Origin: Halomonas halophila
GTDB lineage: Bacteria; Pseudomonadota; Gammaproteobacteria; Pseudomonadales; Halomonadaceae
Assembly (NCBI GenBank): GCA_002433675.1
Contig: DJIP01000351.1
Span: 1-20,763, forward strand
Length of the DNA stretch: 20,763 bases
Direction: 5' to 3'
In this document: positions 7,005-16,233 of the stretch, in pieces
Numbering within the stretch: the stretch's first letter is position 1
Layout of the letters: every line of letters starts with the position of its first letter
Notes under the pieces: generated by a model
What the model was told of the DNA's origin: nothing
Database searches by the model: none
The model's input: only the letters and a program-made list of their open reading frames with translations
Program-made: the position numbers and the translations under genes

Positions 7005-8485
7005 AGGATCACCTCGTCGAACTGAAGCTGGGCATCCGCCAGACGCTGGGAGATGCCACCCACGTCACCGGCACCCTGAGTAATCAGGATATCGCCGGGT
7101 CTGAGCACCTTGGCCAACAGCGCCGGCAATTCCGCCTTGTCCTGGGCGAAGATCGGATCGACCTCGCCGCGCTGACGGATCGAGCCGGCCAGGCTGCGAC
7201 CATCGGCGCCGGGCAGCGCGGTTTCACCGGCACTGTAGACGTCGAGCAGCACCAGCGTATCGACGCTGGACAGCACCCTGACGAAGTCCTCGTAGAGATC
7301 GCGCGTGCGCGAGTAGCGATGGGGCTGGTAGACCATCACCAGCCGCCGTTCGGACCAGCCATCGCGCACCGCCTTGATGACCATCTCCACCTCGCGGGGG
7401 TGGTGACCATAGTCGTCCACCAGCATCACTTCACCTTCACCGTTCGGCGCGGCGAAGTGACCGTGCACCTGGAAGCGACGGCCGACGCCGGCAAAGCTCG
7501 CGAGCCCCCTCAGGATTGCCCCGGCGTCGACCCCGGCGTCGCTGGCCACGGCGATCGCGGCCAGCGCATTGAGCGCATTGTGACGACCCGGCATGGCCAG
7601 ACAGACCTCGAGATCTTCGAGATTGCCGGGCCGCACGGCGGTAAAGCGGACTTCACCGGCACTCTGGGTGAAGTTCTCGATGCGGTAGTCGGCGTCGTCG
7701 GAGAAGCCGTAGGTGACGAACTGGCGATTGATGCGGTCGAGCAGGCCGCGCACGTTGTCGTCATCGATGCACAGTATCGCCAGTCCGTAGAACGGAAGGT
7801 TATGCAGAAACTCGATGAAGGTGTGCTTGAGACGCTCGAAGTCGCCACCATAGGTGCTCATATGATCGGCATCGATATTGGTGACGATGCTGACCATCGG
7901 CTGCAGATGCAGAAAGGAGGCATCGGACTCGTCTGCCTCGGCCACCAGGTAGTCGCCCTGCCCCAGCTGGGCATTGGTGCCGGCGCTGGTCAGCTTGCCA
8001 CCGATGACGAAGGTCGGGTCGAGCCCGCCCTCACCGAGCAGGGTGGCGGTCAGGCTGGTGGTGGTGGTCTTGCCATGGGTCCCGGCCACGGCGATGCCGT
8101 GACGGAAGCGCATCAGCTCGGCCAGCATCTCGGCACGACGCACCACCGGCACGCGGTGCTCATGGGCCCACACAAGTTCCGGGTTGTCCGCGTCCACGGC
8201 GGTGGATACCACCACCACGTCGGCACCGGCGGCGTGCTCGGCGGCGTGTCCGATAAATACCTGGGCGCCGCACTGTTCGAGTCGCGCCACCACCGACGAA
8301 TGACGCAGATCGCTGCCGCTGACCTGGTAGCCCTGATTGGCCAGCACCTCGGCGATGCCGCACATGCCGGCCCCGCCGATACCGACGAAGTGGATGCGAC
8401 GAATGCGCCGCATGCCAAGACCGGGCCTGGCGGCAGCGGATGAACTCAGTTGGCCGGGGACCGGCCCTTGGGTCGAATTACTCAA
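7001..8485 (-). CDS. murC: UDP-N-acetylmuramate--L-alanine ligase MurC
   Basis: MurC adds L-Ala to UDP-MurNAc, the first amino-acid step of the peptidoglycan precursor, in the cytosol. The UDP-binding motif [17 protein letters not shown] begins near residue 32 and the ATP loop GTHGKTTTT is at 135-143. [10 protein letters not shown] and [12 protein letters not shown] are in the C-terminal domain. I place the start at TTG 8485-8483. A GGAGG box lies six bases upstream (8492-8496), and the codon overlaps the murG stop as TTGAGTAA. This gives 494 residues with about 24 residues before MRRIRRIHF. The first ATG (8413) has no ribosome-binding site and would give 470. The frame is open further upstream inside murG, but that stretch does not look like MurC. 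Confidence 0.95.
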   Translation of the reverse strand: MSNSTQGPVPGQLSSSAAARPGLGMRRIRRIHFVGIGGAGMCGIAEVLANQGYQVSGSDLRHSSVVARLEQCGAQVFIGHAAEHAAGADVVVVSTAVDADNPELVWAHEHRVPVVRRAEMLAELMRFRHGIAVAGTHGKTTTTSLTATLLGEGGLDPTFVIGGKLTSAGTNAQLGQGDYLVAEADESDASFLHLQPMVSIVTNIDADHMSTYGGDFERLKHTFIEFLHNLPFYGLAILCIDDDNVRGLLDRINRQFVTYGFSDDADYRIENFTQSAGEVRFTAVRPGNLEDLEVCLAMPGRHNALNALAAIAVASDAGVDAGAILRGLASFAGVGRRFQVHGHFAAPNGEGEVMLVDDYGHHPREVEMVIKAVRDGWSERRLVMVYQPHRYSRTRDLYEDFVRVLSSVDTLVLLDVYSAGETALPGADGRSLAGSIRQRGEVDPIFAQDKAELPALLAKVLRPGDILITQGAGDVGGISQRLADAQLQFDEVIL

Positions 8486-9563
8486 AACCTGCCTCCATAC
8501 AGCCCGCCACCAGCCGCTCCACAGCGTCAAGGTGGGCCTCGGCCCTTGCCTTGCTCGCCATGGTCGCCAGGGTGTCGGGCTCAAGCAAGGTCCCCAGGCG
8601 CTCGGCCAGGGACGTCGGATTCATGTCACGCTGCTGAATAAGCGCCGCGGCACCGGCACCGACCAGCGCCTGGGCGTTGGCCGTCTGATGATCATCCACG
8701 GCGTGGGGGAAAGGTACGAACAGCGCCGGCTTGGCCGCCGCCGCCAGCTCCGCCACGGTCAGCGCGCCGGAGCGACAGACCACCAGGTCCGCCCAATCGT
8801 AGGCGTCGGCCATGTCTGCGATAAAGTCACTGACCTCGGCGTCAACGCCGGCAGCCTGATAGCCCTCGCGGGTCGCCTGGTCCTTGTCTCGGCCAGCCTG
8901 GTGGCGCACCTCGGGCCGCGATTCGGGGGGCAGCTCGGCCAGCGCTCTGGGCATCTGCTGGTTGAGTGCCAGCGCCCCCAGGGAGCCACCGACCACCAGC
9001 AGACGAAGGCGTCGTCCGCGCATCTGGTCGGCCACACGTGCATGCTCGCCAAGGGCGGCGATGTCGGCCCTGACCGGATTGCCGACGACCTCGGCGCGGC
9101 CACCGAAGGCCTGGGGAAAGGCGGCGTAGACTCGCCTGGCCAGACGCGACAGCGCACGATTGGTCAGCCCGGCCACGGCGTTCTGCTCGTGGATCACCAG
9201 CGGCCTGCCGCACAGTCGGGCGGCAAGCCCGCCGGGGCCACTGGCAAAGCCGCCGAGCCCGACCACCAGCTGGGGGTCGAACTCGCGAATCACGCTTCGC
9301 GCCTGGCACACGGCGCGTCCAAGGCGCACCGGCGCCTTGACCCAGCCCGCCAGACCGTTGCCCCTGAGACCGCTGATGGCGATCTGGTGGAGCACTATCC
9401 CCGCCTCGGGCACCAGGCGATTCTCGATACCTCTGGGGCTGCCCAGCCACGCCACCTCGACGCCCTGCTGCTGCAATCCCCTGGCCAGCGACAGCGCCGG
9501 GATGACGTGTCCCCCGGTGCCGCCGGCCATGATCAGCGCTCGCCTTCCCTGTGTGTCACTCAC
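8478..9563 (-). CDS. murG: Lipid II synthase MurG (N-acetylglucosaminyltransferase)
   Basis: MurG transfers GlcNAc from UDP-GlcNAc to lipid I on the inner face of the membrane, giving lipid II. The 361-residue GT-B protein has the N-terminal Gly-rich loop [12 protein letters not shown] (13-24) and the second loop [14 protein letters not shown]. The UDP-GlcNAc site [20 protein letters not shown] lies in the C-terminal half, followed by [14 protein letters not shown]. The start codon is GTG at 9563-9561, overlapping the ftsW stop as GTGA, with GGAG seven bases upstream. Its end carries the ribosome-binding site and TTG start of murC. The call is firm. Confidence 0.98.
   Translation of the reverse strand: MSDTQGRRALIMAGGTGGHVIPALSLARGLQQQGVEVAWLGSPRGIENRLVPEAGIVLHQIAISGLRGNGLAGWVKAPVRLGRAVCQARSVIREFDPQLVVGLGGFASGPGGLAARLCGRPLVIHEQNAVAGLTNRALSRLARRVYAAFPQAFGGRAEVVGNPVRADIAALGEHARVADQMRGRRLRLLVVGGSLGALALNQQMPRALAELPPESRPEVRHQAGRDKDQATREGYQAAGVDAEVSDFIADMADAYDWADLVVCRSGALTVAELAAAAKPALFVPFPHAVDDHQTANAQALVGAGAAALIQQRDMNPTSLAERLGTLLEPDTLATMASKARAEAHLDAVERLVAGCMEAGFE
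8492..8496 (-). promoter_or_regulatory. Ribosome-binding site GGAGG that fixes the TTG start of murC
   Basis: GGAGG ends six bases before TTG at 8485, inside the last codons of murG. The next in-frame ATG (8413) has no such site. The overlap of start and murG stop implies coupled translation. Confidence 0.7.
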
Positions 9564-10804
9564 GGCTTCACTCCTGCAGCCTTGGTTCTCCTGGGCGCTT
9601 CGCGGGCCTGGTCACGCCGCGCCGCCGGCGACTGCCGGCGCTGGCGCTCGCGCGTCTCGATGTCCACCCGCAGCAGCAGCGCCACCATGATACAGCTCAC
9701 CACCAGGCTCGACCCACCGTAGGACAACAGCGGCAGGGTCAAGCCCTTGGTCGGCAACATGCCGGTACTCACCGCGATGTTGATAAAGGCCTGGGCGCCG
9801 ATCACCAGGGCGATGCCATAGCTCAGATAGGCGGCGAAGGGCAGCCGCGCAAGCTCGGCCCGGCGCCCCACCGCCATGGCCCGCCACACCAGCAGCGCGA
9901 ACAGGCCGACCACGGCGATCGCGCCGACCATGCCGAGTTCTTCGGCGAGCACTGCAAAGACGAAGTCGGTGTGGGCCTCCGGCAGGTAGAACAGCTTCTG
10001 TACGCTGTTACCGAGCCCCATGCCGATCAGGTGGCCGCGGCCGAAGGCGATCAGCGCCTGGGTCAGCTGGTAACCGCTGGCGAACTGGTCCGCCCAGGGG
10101 TCGATGAAACTGGTCAGACGCGCCATGCGGTAAGGTTCGGCCACCGCCAGGATGGCCCCCAGCGTACCCACCAGCACGAACAACAGCAGAAAGCGCCCCC
10201 AGGGCGCCCCGGCCATCAGCAACATGCCCATGACGCAGCTGGTCATGACCACCACACCGCCGTAGTCGGGCTCGAGGATCAGCAGTACGGCCACCACCCC
10301 GACCACCACCAGCGGGCGCAGAAAGGCCCCCCACTGGCGCCTGACCTGGGGCAGGAAGCGTTCCAGATAGCCCGCCATGTAAGCGATCAGGCAGAGCTTG
10401 GCGACCTCCGAGGCCTGCAGATTGAAGGGTACCCCGGGGATCGACAGCCAGCGGCGGCTGCCGTTGACCTCGCGCCCCACCAGCAGCACCAGCAACAGCA
10501 GCACCAGCCCGACCAGCAGCAGCAGCGGGCCATTGGCCTTCCACCAGGCCAGCGGCACGCGCAGCGCCACACACCCTACGGTCAAACCGCCCAGCACGAA
10601 GATGCCGTGACGAATACTGAAATACCAGGCGTTGCCGGTCAGGCTTGACGCCACCTCGGTGGAGGCCGACGTCACCATCACCCAGCCGATCAGCAGAAGT
10701 GACAGGGTGGCCACCACCAGCCAGCCATCGAAGGCATGGTCGCGGGTGGAAAGACGCTCGCGCAGGGCACCGAGGCGCTGGCGAGATCGGGCGAGACGAC
10801 TCAT
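9560..10804 (-). CDS. ftsW: Septal peptidoglycan glycosyltransferase FtsW (SEDS family)
   Basis: FtsW polymerises lipid II into septal glycan strands together with FtsI. The 414-residue protein has about ten membrane helices after a basic cytoplasmic start (MSRLARSRQRLGALRERLS). Conserved SEDS features are GSRRWLSIPG (115-124), FQASEVAKL-type NLQASEVAKL (128-137), and RLTSFIDPWADQFASGYQ. GLGNSVQKLFYLPEAHTDF (263-281) includes the likely catalytic Asp280. The C-terminus ends in a basic tail. ATG at 10804 overlaps the murD stop as ATGA. The placement between murD and murG matches the standard dcw order. Confidence 0.97.
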   Translation of the reverse strand: MSRLARSRQRLGALRERLSTRDHAFDGWLVVATLSLLLIGWVMVTSASTEVASSLTGNAWYFSIRHGIFVLGGLTVGCVALRVPLAWWKANGPLLLLVGLVLLLLVLLVGREVNGSRRWLSIPGVPFNLQASEVAKLCLIAYMAGYLERFLPQVRRQWGAFLRPLVVVGVVAVLLILEPDYGGVVVMTSCVMGMLLMAGAPWGRFLLLFVLVGTLGAILAVAEPYRMARLTSFIDPWADQFASGYQLTQALIAFGRGHLIGMGLGNSVQKLFYLPEAHTDFVFAVLAEELGMVGAIAVVGLFALLVWRAMAVGRRAELARLPFAAYLSYGIALVIGAQAFINIAVSTGMLPTKGLTLPLLSYGGSSLVVSCIMVALLLRVDIETRERQRRQSPAARRDQAREAPRRTKAAGVKP

Positions 10805-12216
10805 GGCTTGGCTCCGCTGGAAAGATCCTTCACCCAGGCGCGAAAGGCGTCTCCCCTGGCCTGATAGTTGACGAACTGATCGAGACTGGCGCAGGCCGGT
10901 GACAGCAGCACCGCATCGCCTGGCCTGGCCACCTCACGGGCACGACACATGGCGGCGTCCAGATCGTCGACGCGGGTGATGGCGACCACCCCGTTCAGGG
11001 CCTGGGCCAGCGCCTCGGCGTCGCGACCGAACAGCACCACTTCACGGGCGTAGCGCGACAGGGGGGCGGCCAGCGGCGAGAAATCGGCACCCTTGCCGAC
11101 ACCGCCGGCCAGCAGTACCAGACGCCCCTCCAGGGTCGGGCCGAGTCCGGCGATGGCGGCCAGGGTCGCCCCCACATTGGTGCCCTTGGAGTCGTTGATC
11201 CAGTCGACGTCGTCGACGGTGGCGAGCCACTCGCTGCGATGGGCAAGACCACTGAAGCGCTCGAGCACCCGGGCCATGGCCTCCAGTGGAAAGCCCAGAT
11301 GCTGGCCCATGGCCAGGGCGGCCAGCGCATTGGCCTGGTGATGACGGCCGCTCTGGCGCATGCGTGCCACCGGCAACAGCGGCTGGTCCGCGTGGAAGAA
11401 CCAGGGCTCGCCCTGGTGCTCCACCACGCCCCAGTCGTCGCTGGATGCCGGCGCCATCACGCCGAAGCGCGACAGTGCAGGCAACGCCTCGTCCGGCCAG
11501 GTCAGGGGGTCCTCGGCGTTGACCACCGCGTGCCTGGCACCACGAAAGATCGCGAGCTTGGCGCGGCGATAGCCGGCCATGTCGCCGTGGCGATCGAGGT
11601 GGTCCTCGCTGAGATTGAGGAAGGCGGCACTGTCGGCCCCCAGACACGGGGTCGTCTCGAGCTGGAAGCTGGACAGCTCCAGCACGAAGAGATCCGCCTG
11701 GGGTTCCTGCACCAGCAGGTCCAGCGCCGGGGTACCGAGGTTGCCCCCCACGGCCACCCGCCGCCCCGCTTCGCGGGCCATCTCACCCACCAGGGTGGTG
11801 ACGGTGGACTTGGCATTGGCGCCGGTGATGGCCGCCAGCGGCGCGCGACAGGCCCGCCGGAACAACGCGATCTCCCCCACCAGACGGGGCTCGCCGGTGT
11901 CCGGATCGATGCGCCTGGCCGGCGCCTCGAAGCACGCCTGATGGGGATCGACGCCGGGGCTCAGGATTATCTCCCTCGCCTCGTCCAGCACCAATCCATC
12001 GAGCGGGCCCAGGCGTACAGGCACCCCCGGAAAGTCCGCCAGGAAGACGTCGAGCCCCGGCGGCGCCTCGCGGGTGTCCACCACCATGAAATCGCGGCCT
12101 TCACGCTTCAGATGGCGACAGATCGCCATCCCCGACAGGCCGAGCCCTACCACCACGCTCAGGTGGGCGGGCACGACATGACGTTGCGGCAGTCGCACGT
12201 CCTGACTGGCGTCCAT
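10801..12216 (-). CDS. murD: UDP-N-acetylmuramoyl-L-alanine--D-glutamate ligase MurD
   Basis: MurD adds D-Glu to UDP-MurNAc-L-Ala. The product has 471 residues from ATG 12216, longer than E. coli MurD (438), with about 18 extra residues before the first strand LSVVVGLGLSGMA. The ATP loop reads ITGANAKSTVT (130-140), with Ala135 where most Mur ligases have Gly before the Lys. I recall the same N-A-K variant in pseudomonads. LNLSEDHLDRHGDMAGYRRAK carries the conserved His and the carbamylated Lys region. WINDSKGTNVGAT is in the C-terminal domain. The frame allows GTG at 12222, but GAGG lies five bases before ATG 12216, so I prefer the latter. It starts eight bases after the mraY stop codon. Confidence 0.95.
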   Translation of the reverse strand: MDASQDVRLPQRHVVPAHLSVVVGLGLSGMAICRHLKREGRDFMVVDTREAPPGLDVFLADFPGVPVRLGPLDGLVLDEAREIILSPGVDPHQACFEAPARRIDPDTGEPRLVGEIALFRRACRAPLAAITGANAKSTVTTLVGEMAREAGRRVAVGGNLGTPALDLLVQEPQADLFVLELSSFQLETTPCLGADSAAFLNLSEDHLDRHGDMAGYRRAKLAIFRGARHAVVNAEDPLTWPDEALPALSRFGVMAPASSDDWGVVEHQGEPWFFHADQPLLPVARMRQSGRHHQANALAALAMGQHLGFPLEAMARVLERFSGLAHRSEWLATVDDVDWINDSKGTNVGATLAAIAGLGPTLEGRLVLLAGGVGKGADFSPLAAPLSRYAREVVLFGRDAEALAQALNGVVAITRVDDLDAAMCRAREVARPGDAVLLSPACASLDQFVNYQARGDAFRAWVKDLSSGAKP

Positions 12217-12223
12217 GGCCACC

Positions 12224-13306
12224 TCAGCGGATCTTGAGGGTGGCCAGACCCAGCAGGACCAGCACCACGGTGATGATCCAGAAGCGCACGATCACACGAG
12301 GCTCGGGCCAGCCCTTGAGCTCGAAGTGGTGATGCAGCGGCGCCATGCGGAAGATACGACGACCGGTCAGCTTGTAGGAGCCGACCTGGAGGATCACCGA
12401 GATGGTCTCCATGACGAAGACGCCGCCCATGATGAACAGCACCACTTCCTGGCGCACGATCACCGCGACCACGCCCAGGGCCGCGCCCAGCGCCAGGGCG
12501 CCGACGTCACCCATGAACACCTGGGCGGGATAGGTGTTGAACCACAGAAAGCCGAGTCCGGCGCCGGAAATGGTGGCGCAGAATACCGCCAGCTCGCCGG
12601 CACCGGGGATCAGCGGAATCTGCAGGTACTCGGAAAATACCGCGTTGCCGCTGGCGTAAGCGAACACGCCAAGCCCCATGGCGACCATCACCGTGGGCAT
12701 GATCGCCAGGCCATCGAGACCGTCGGTCAGGTTGACCGCGTTGGAGGAGCCGACGATGACCAGATAGGTCAGCAGGATATAGAAGCCGCCCAGGGGCAGC
12801 ACGAAGTCCTTGAGCAGCGGCAGGATCAGACTGGTTTCCACCGGTGAGGCCGCGGTCAGGTAGAGCACCACGGCGGCGCCCAGGCCGATCACCGACTGCC
12901 AGAAGTACTTCCAGCGGGCCGGCAGCCCACGCGGGTTCTTTTCCACCACCTTGCGATAGTCGTCGACCCAGCCGATGGCGCCGAAGCCCAGGGTGACGAC
13001 CAGCACCACCCACACGTAATGGTTGGTCAGATCCCCCCACAGCAGGGTGCTGACGGCCATGGCCATCAGGATCATGGCACCGCCCATGGTCGGCGTACCG
13101 GCCTTGGACAGGTGCGACTGGGGACCGTCGTCGCGCACCGCCTGGCCAATCTGACGTTCCACCAGACGGCGGATCATCAGGGGGCCAAACCACAGACACA
13201 GCACCAGCGCGGTGATGGTCGCCAGAATCATCCTCAGGGTGAGGTATCCAAAGACGTTGAAGGCGCTTTGATAGTTCGCCAACAATTCAGCCAGGAAAAG
13301 CAACAT
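12224..13306 (-). CDS. mraY: Phospho-N-acetylmuramoyl-pentapeptide transferase MraY
   Basis: MraY transfers phospho-MurNAc-pentapeptide from UDP to undecaprenyl phosphate, making lipid I. The 360-residue integral membrane protein has exactly the E. coli length and about ten helices. Active-site signatures are [18 protein letters not shown] (59-76), the Asp pair D115-D116 in GWVDDYRK, and [10 protein letters not shown] with D195 and D198. D267 in [11 protein letters not shown] and the His triad 325-327 in [12 protein letters not shown] complete the set. The start is ATG at 13306 with AAGGTG ten bases upstream, and a 9-nt gap follows murF. Confidence 0.98.
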   Translation of the reverse strand: MLLFLAELLANYQSAFNVFGYLTLRMILATITALVLCLWFGPLMIRRLVERQIGQAVRDDGPQSHLSKAGTPTMGGAMILMAMAVSTLLWGDLTNHYVWVVLVVTLGFGAIGWVDDYRKVVEKNPRGLPARWKYFWQSVIGLGAAVVLYLTAASPVETSLILPLLKDFVLPLGGFYILLTYLVIVGSSNAVNLTDGLDGLAIMPTVMVAMGLGVFAYASGNAVFSEYLQIPLIPGAGELAVFCATISGAGLGFLWFNTYPAQVFMGDVGALALGAALGVVAVIVRQEVVLFIMGGVFVMETISVILQVGSYKLTGRRIFRMAPLHHHFELKGWPEPRVIVRFWIITVVLVLLGLATLKIR

Positions 13307-13315
13307 GTATCAGGT

Positions 13316-14701
13316 TCACCTTGAAACATCCGGCCGCAAGGCCGCCACGACGTCTTCCATGCCCGCGGAGCGGGAGCCCTTGACCAGCACGCTGGCCGAC
13401 TCGGGCAGATGTTGACGCACATGGCGAACCATCGCCGCCTGATCAGAAAAATGGTACCCGCCTTCGCCGAAGGCTCGGGCGGCGGTCTCGGCCGCCTCGC
13501 CCAGAGTACCGAGAAATGTGATGCCGCGTTCCCGCGCGTAGCGTCCGATGTCTGCATGCAGATCGGCAGACGCCTCGCCCAGCTCCCCCATGGCGCCGAT
13601 CAGGCACCAGTGGGGGCCGGGCAACCCCAGCAGGGCGTCGATGGCCGCCTTCATCGCCCCCGGGTTGGCATTGTAGGTATCATCAAGCAGCCGCGCACCG
13701 CGTATGCCCTCCTCCACGGTCAGGCGTCCCGGCGTCGCTACCACGTCGCCAAGTCCCGCGACCACGTCGGCGGCGGGCAGCCCCATGGCCAGCGCGCCTG
13801 CCGCCGCCGCCAGGGCATTGGACACGTTATGACGGCCCATCAGCGGCAGCTCGACACGCCCGAGTACCTGAGCGTCGAAAGTCAGCGTGAAAGCATAGCG
13901 CCCGAGCGTATCGCAGACCAGTTCCCCGGCATGGAGTCGCGCCTCGGGCGTCAGTCCGAAATCGATGACCTCACGGGGCGCCGCCAGGCTCTGCCACAGC
14001 GGGAAGTAGCGGTCGTCGCGATTGAGTACGGCGACACCCTCGGGACCGAGACCCGCAAGGATCTCGCCCTTGGCCTGGGCGATGCGTCCCATGCCACCGA
14101 ACTCGCCGACGTGGGCCCCGGTGACATTGGTGATGATGGCGACCTGGGGTTCGGCCAGCGCTACCGTCCAGGCGATCTCGCCCAGGTGATTGGCGCCGAG
14201 CTCCACCACGGCTCTCTGGTGAGTCGCGTCAAGCGCCAGCAGCGTCAGGGGCGCGCCGATATCGTTATTGAGGTTGCCGTGGGTGGCAAGGGTCTCGCCC
14301 TGGCGTGCCAGCAATGTCGCCAGCATCTGCTTGACCGTTGTCTTGCCACTGTTACCGGTCACCGCCACCAAGGGACCAGCCCAGGCCCGACGACGCTCGC
14401 GGGCCAGCAGGCCCAGCGCCATGCGGGTATCCCCCACCACCAGCTGGGGCAAGGGGTCGTCCAGCGGATGCTCGACCACCGCCGCCACGGCGCCGCCTTC
14501 ACGGGCCTTGGCAATGAAGTCATGGGCATCGAAGCGCTCGCCCTTCAAGGCCACGAACAGTGTGTCCGCCGCCACCCGACGGGTGTCGGTGACGATGGCA
14601 CCAACCGGCGAATCGGCACGCCCCTGAAGGCCGCCGGCCTGTTCATCGAGACCGAGGGCCCGGCACACCGAACCCAGCGACGCGAGTCCCGGCGCGCTCA
14701 T
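13316..14701 (-). CDS. murF: UDP-MurNAc-tripeptide--D-alanyl-D-alanine ligase MurF
   Basis: MurF attaches D-Ala-D-Ala (from Ddl) to the UDP-MurNAc-tripeptide, finishing the pentapeptide. The 461-residue product has the N-terminal substrate domain with TDTRRVAADTLFVALKGERFDAHDF (38-62). The ATP loop TGNSGKTTVK is at 115-124, and GNLNNDIGAPLTLL begins near 142. DDTYNANPGAMKAAIDAL is in the C-terminal domain. ATG at 14701 overlaps the murE stop as ATGA, indicating coupled translation. Length and motifs are normal. Confidence 0.97.
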   Translation of the reverse strand: MSAPGLASLGSVCRALGLDEQAGGLQGRADSPVGAIVTDTRRVAADTLFVALKGERFDAHDFIAKAREGGAVAAVVEHPLDDPLPQLVVGDTRMALGLLARERRRAWAGPLVAVTGNSGKTTVKQMLATLLARQGETLATHGNLNNDIGAPLTLLALDATHQRAVVELGANHLGEIAWTVALAEPQVAIITNVTGAHVGEFGGMGRIAQAKGEILAGLGPEGVAVLNRDDRYFPLWQSLAAPREVIDFGLTPEARLHAGELVCDTLGRYAFTLTFDAQVLGRVELPLMGRHNVSNALAAAAGALAMGLPAADVVAGLGDVVATPGRLTVEEGIRGARLLDDTYNANPGAMKAAIDALLGLPGPHWCLIGAMGELGEASADLHADIGRYARERGITFLGTLGEAAETAARAFGEGGYHFSDQAAMVRHVRQHLPESASVLVKGSRSAGMEDVVAALRPDVSR

Positions 14702-16233
14702 TGGTCCTGCCCCTGACGACGCAGATCCAGGGCGGCCTCGGCCTCGGCAAGGTCGAAGAAGTCGTGACGCACGCCCTGAATCTCCTGGTAGGCCTCGTGC
14801 CCCTTGCCGGCGATCAGGATGACGTCATCGGCACTCGCCTCGGCGATGGCTCGGGCGATGGCGTCACCGCGCCCGGCGATGTTCCATGCCTGCTGGCGGT
14901 GCTGGCCCTCCAGCCCCGCCAGCATCGCCTGGCGAATGGCGTCCGGGTCCTCGCTTCTGGGGTTGTCGTCAGTGATCACCAGCCGATCGGCCTGGCGCGC
15001 CCCCGCCTGGGCCATCAGCGGACGCTTGCCGCTGTCGCGATCACCGCCACAGCCGACCAGGCACCATAGCGCCCCGCGCCCGGGCAGGTGGGCACGAAGC
15101 GCCGCCAGGGCGTTATCCAGCGCGTCCGGTGTGTGGGCGTAGTCGATCACCACGGTGGGGGCCTCGGGCCGGGTCAACGCCTGCATCCGTCCGGGCACCG
15201 GCGTCAGGGTCGCGGCGGCGGCCACCAGCTCGTCGATGCCGACGCCCAGACCGTAGAGGGTGGCCATGGCCAGCAGGACGTTGTCGAGATTGAAGCGACC
15301 AAGCAGCGGCAGCACCACCACCTTCTCGCCATCCGGCGTGGCGATCAGCGCACGCTGCCCGCCGACGTCGGGCTCGACATCCAGCACCCTGAGCGATACC
15401 GCCTCGTCTTCACCACAGGCCAGCACCCGGGTGCCCTCGCCGATGCCCGCCAGCATCAGCCGGGCCAGCGGATCGTCGCCGTTGACCACGGCCAGGCTGA
15501 TCTCCGGGCGCTTGAACAGCTTCGCCTTGGAGGCGGCGTAGGCAATCATGCTGCCGTGATAGTCCAGGTGGTCGCGGCTCAGGTTGGTGAATACCGCGGC
15601 AGTGAAGCGACACCCTGCCACCCGCTCCTGCTCCAGGGCGTGACTGGAAACTTCCATGGCCACCCGAGTGACGCCCTGGTCGGCGAGCTCACCTAACTGG
15701 CGCTGCAACGCCAGTGGCTCGGGGGTGGTCAACATGCCCTGGGTCAAGGCACCGGGGCGCCCATGGCCAAGGGTCCCGATCAGGCCACAGTCACTGCCCG
15801 TGGCGCGAGACAGCTCGGCGATATAGTGGGTCACCGAACTCTTGCCGTTGGTGCCGGTGACACCGATCAGCTCGAGCCCCTCGGGCACTTGATACAGGGT
15901 GCGCGCCAGCTCGCCGAGCCGGGCCCGTAGTCCGGGCAGCCACAGCACGCGGCCATCGACCCGCGGCGGGGCGTCTTGCGGGCCTTCCGCCAGCACCAGG
16001 GCGGCGCCGGCATCCAGCGCCTTGTCGATATAGTCGCGGCCATCGGCGCCGACGCCGGGGATCGCCACGAAGGTCGCGCCGGGCGACACTTCGCGGCTGT
16101 CTGTGGTGAGCGAGGTCGCCACCTCGTCGGTGGCCGCCGCGTTCGGCGCAAGCTCGCTCCAGAACTGGGTCAGCACGTCATGTAGACGCGCCAGGGATAG
16201 GGTCATGGCGGATTCCGTCGCCTTCTGCGTCAT
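14698..16233 (-). CDS. murE: UDP-MurNAc-dipeptide--meso-diaminopimelate ligase MurE
   Basis: MurE adds the third amino acid to UDP-MurNAc-L-Ala-D-Glu. The 511-residue product has TTDSREVSPGATFVAIPG (43-60), the ATP loop GTNGKSS (127-133), and the likely carbamylated Lys236 in YAASKAKLF. DYAHTPDALDNAL is in the C-terminal part. The D-N-P-R motif at 423-426 indicates meso-diaminopimelate rather than lysine as substrate. ATG at 16233 overlaps the ftsI stop as ATGA. A second in-frame ATG at residue 10 (TLSLARLHDVL) would remove only nine residues and cannot be excluded. Confidence 0.97.
   Translation of the reverse strand: MTQKATESAMTLSLARLHDVLTQFWSELAPNAAATDEVATSLTTDSREVSPGATFVAIPGVGADGRDYIDKALDAGAALVLAEGPQDAPPRVDGRVLWLPGLRARLGELARTLYQVPEGLELIGVTGTNGKSSVTHYIAELSRATGSDCGLIGTLGHGRPGALTQGMLTTPEPLALQRQLGELADQGVTRVAMEVSSHALEQERVAGCRFTAAVFTNLSRDHLDYHGSMIAYAASKAKLFKRPEISLAVVNGDDPLARLMLAGIGEGTRVLACGEDEAVSLRVLDVEPDVGGQRALIATPDGEKVVVLPLLGRFNLDNVLLAMATLYGLGVGIDELVAAAATLTPVPGRMQALTRPEAPTVVIDYAHTPDALDNALAALRAHLPGRGALWCLVGCGGDRDSGKRPLMAQAGARQADRLVITDDNPRSEDPDAIRQAMLAGLEGQHRQQAWNIAGRGDAIARAIAEASADDVILIAGKGHEAYQEIQGVRHDFFDLAEAEAALDLRRQGQDQ

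Noticed and set aside
6998..8443. Long plus-strand open frame (481 codons) opposite murC
   Set aside because: It is antisense to a firmly identified gene, has a His/Gln/Gly-rich composition typical of GC-rich antisense frames, and shows no family motif. The same holds for plus-strand frames at 1544-2530, 8337-9722, 9551-10648, 11239-12237, 13409-14716 and 16356-17264.
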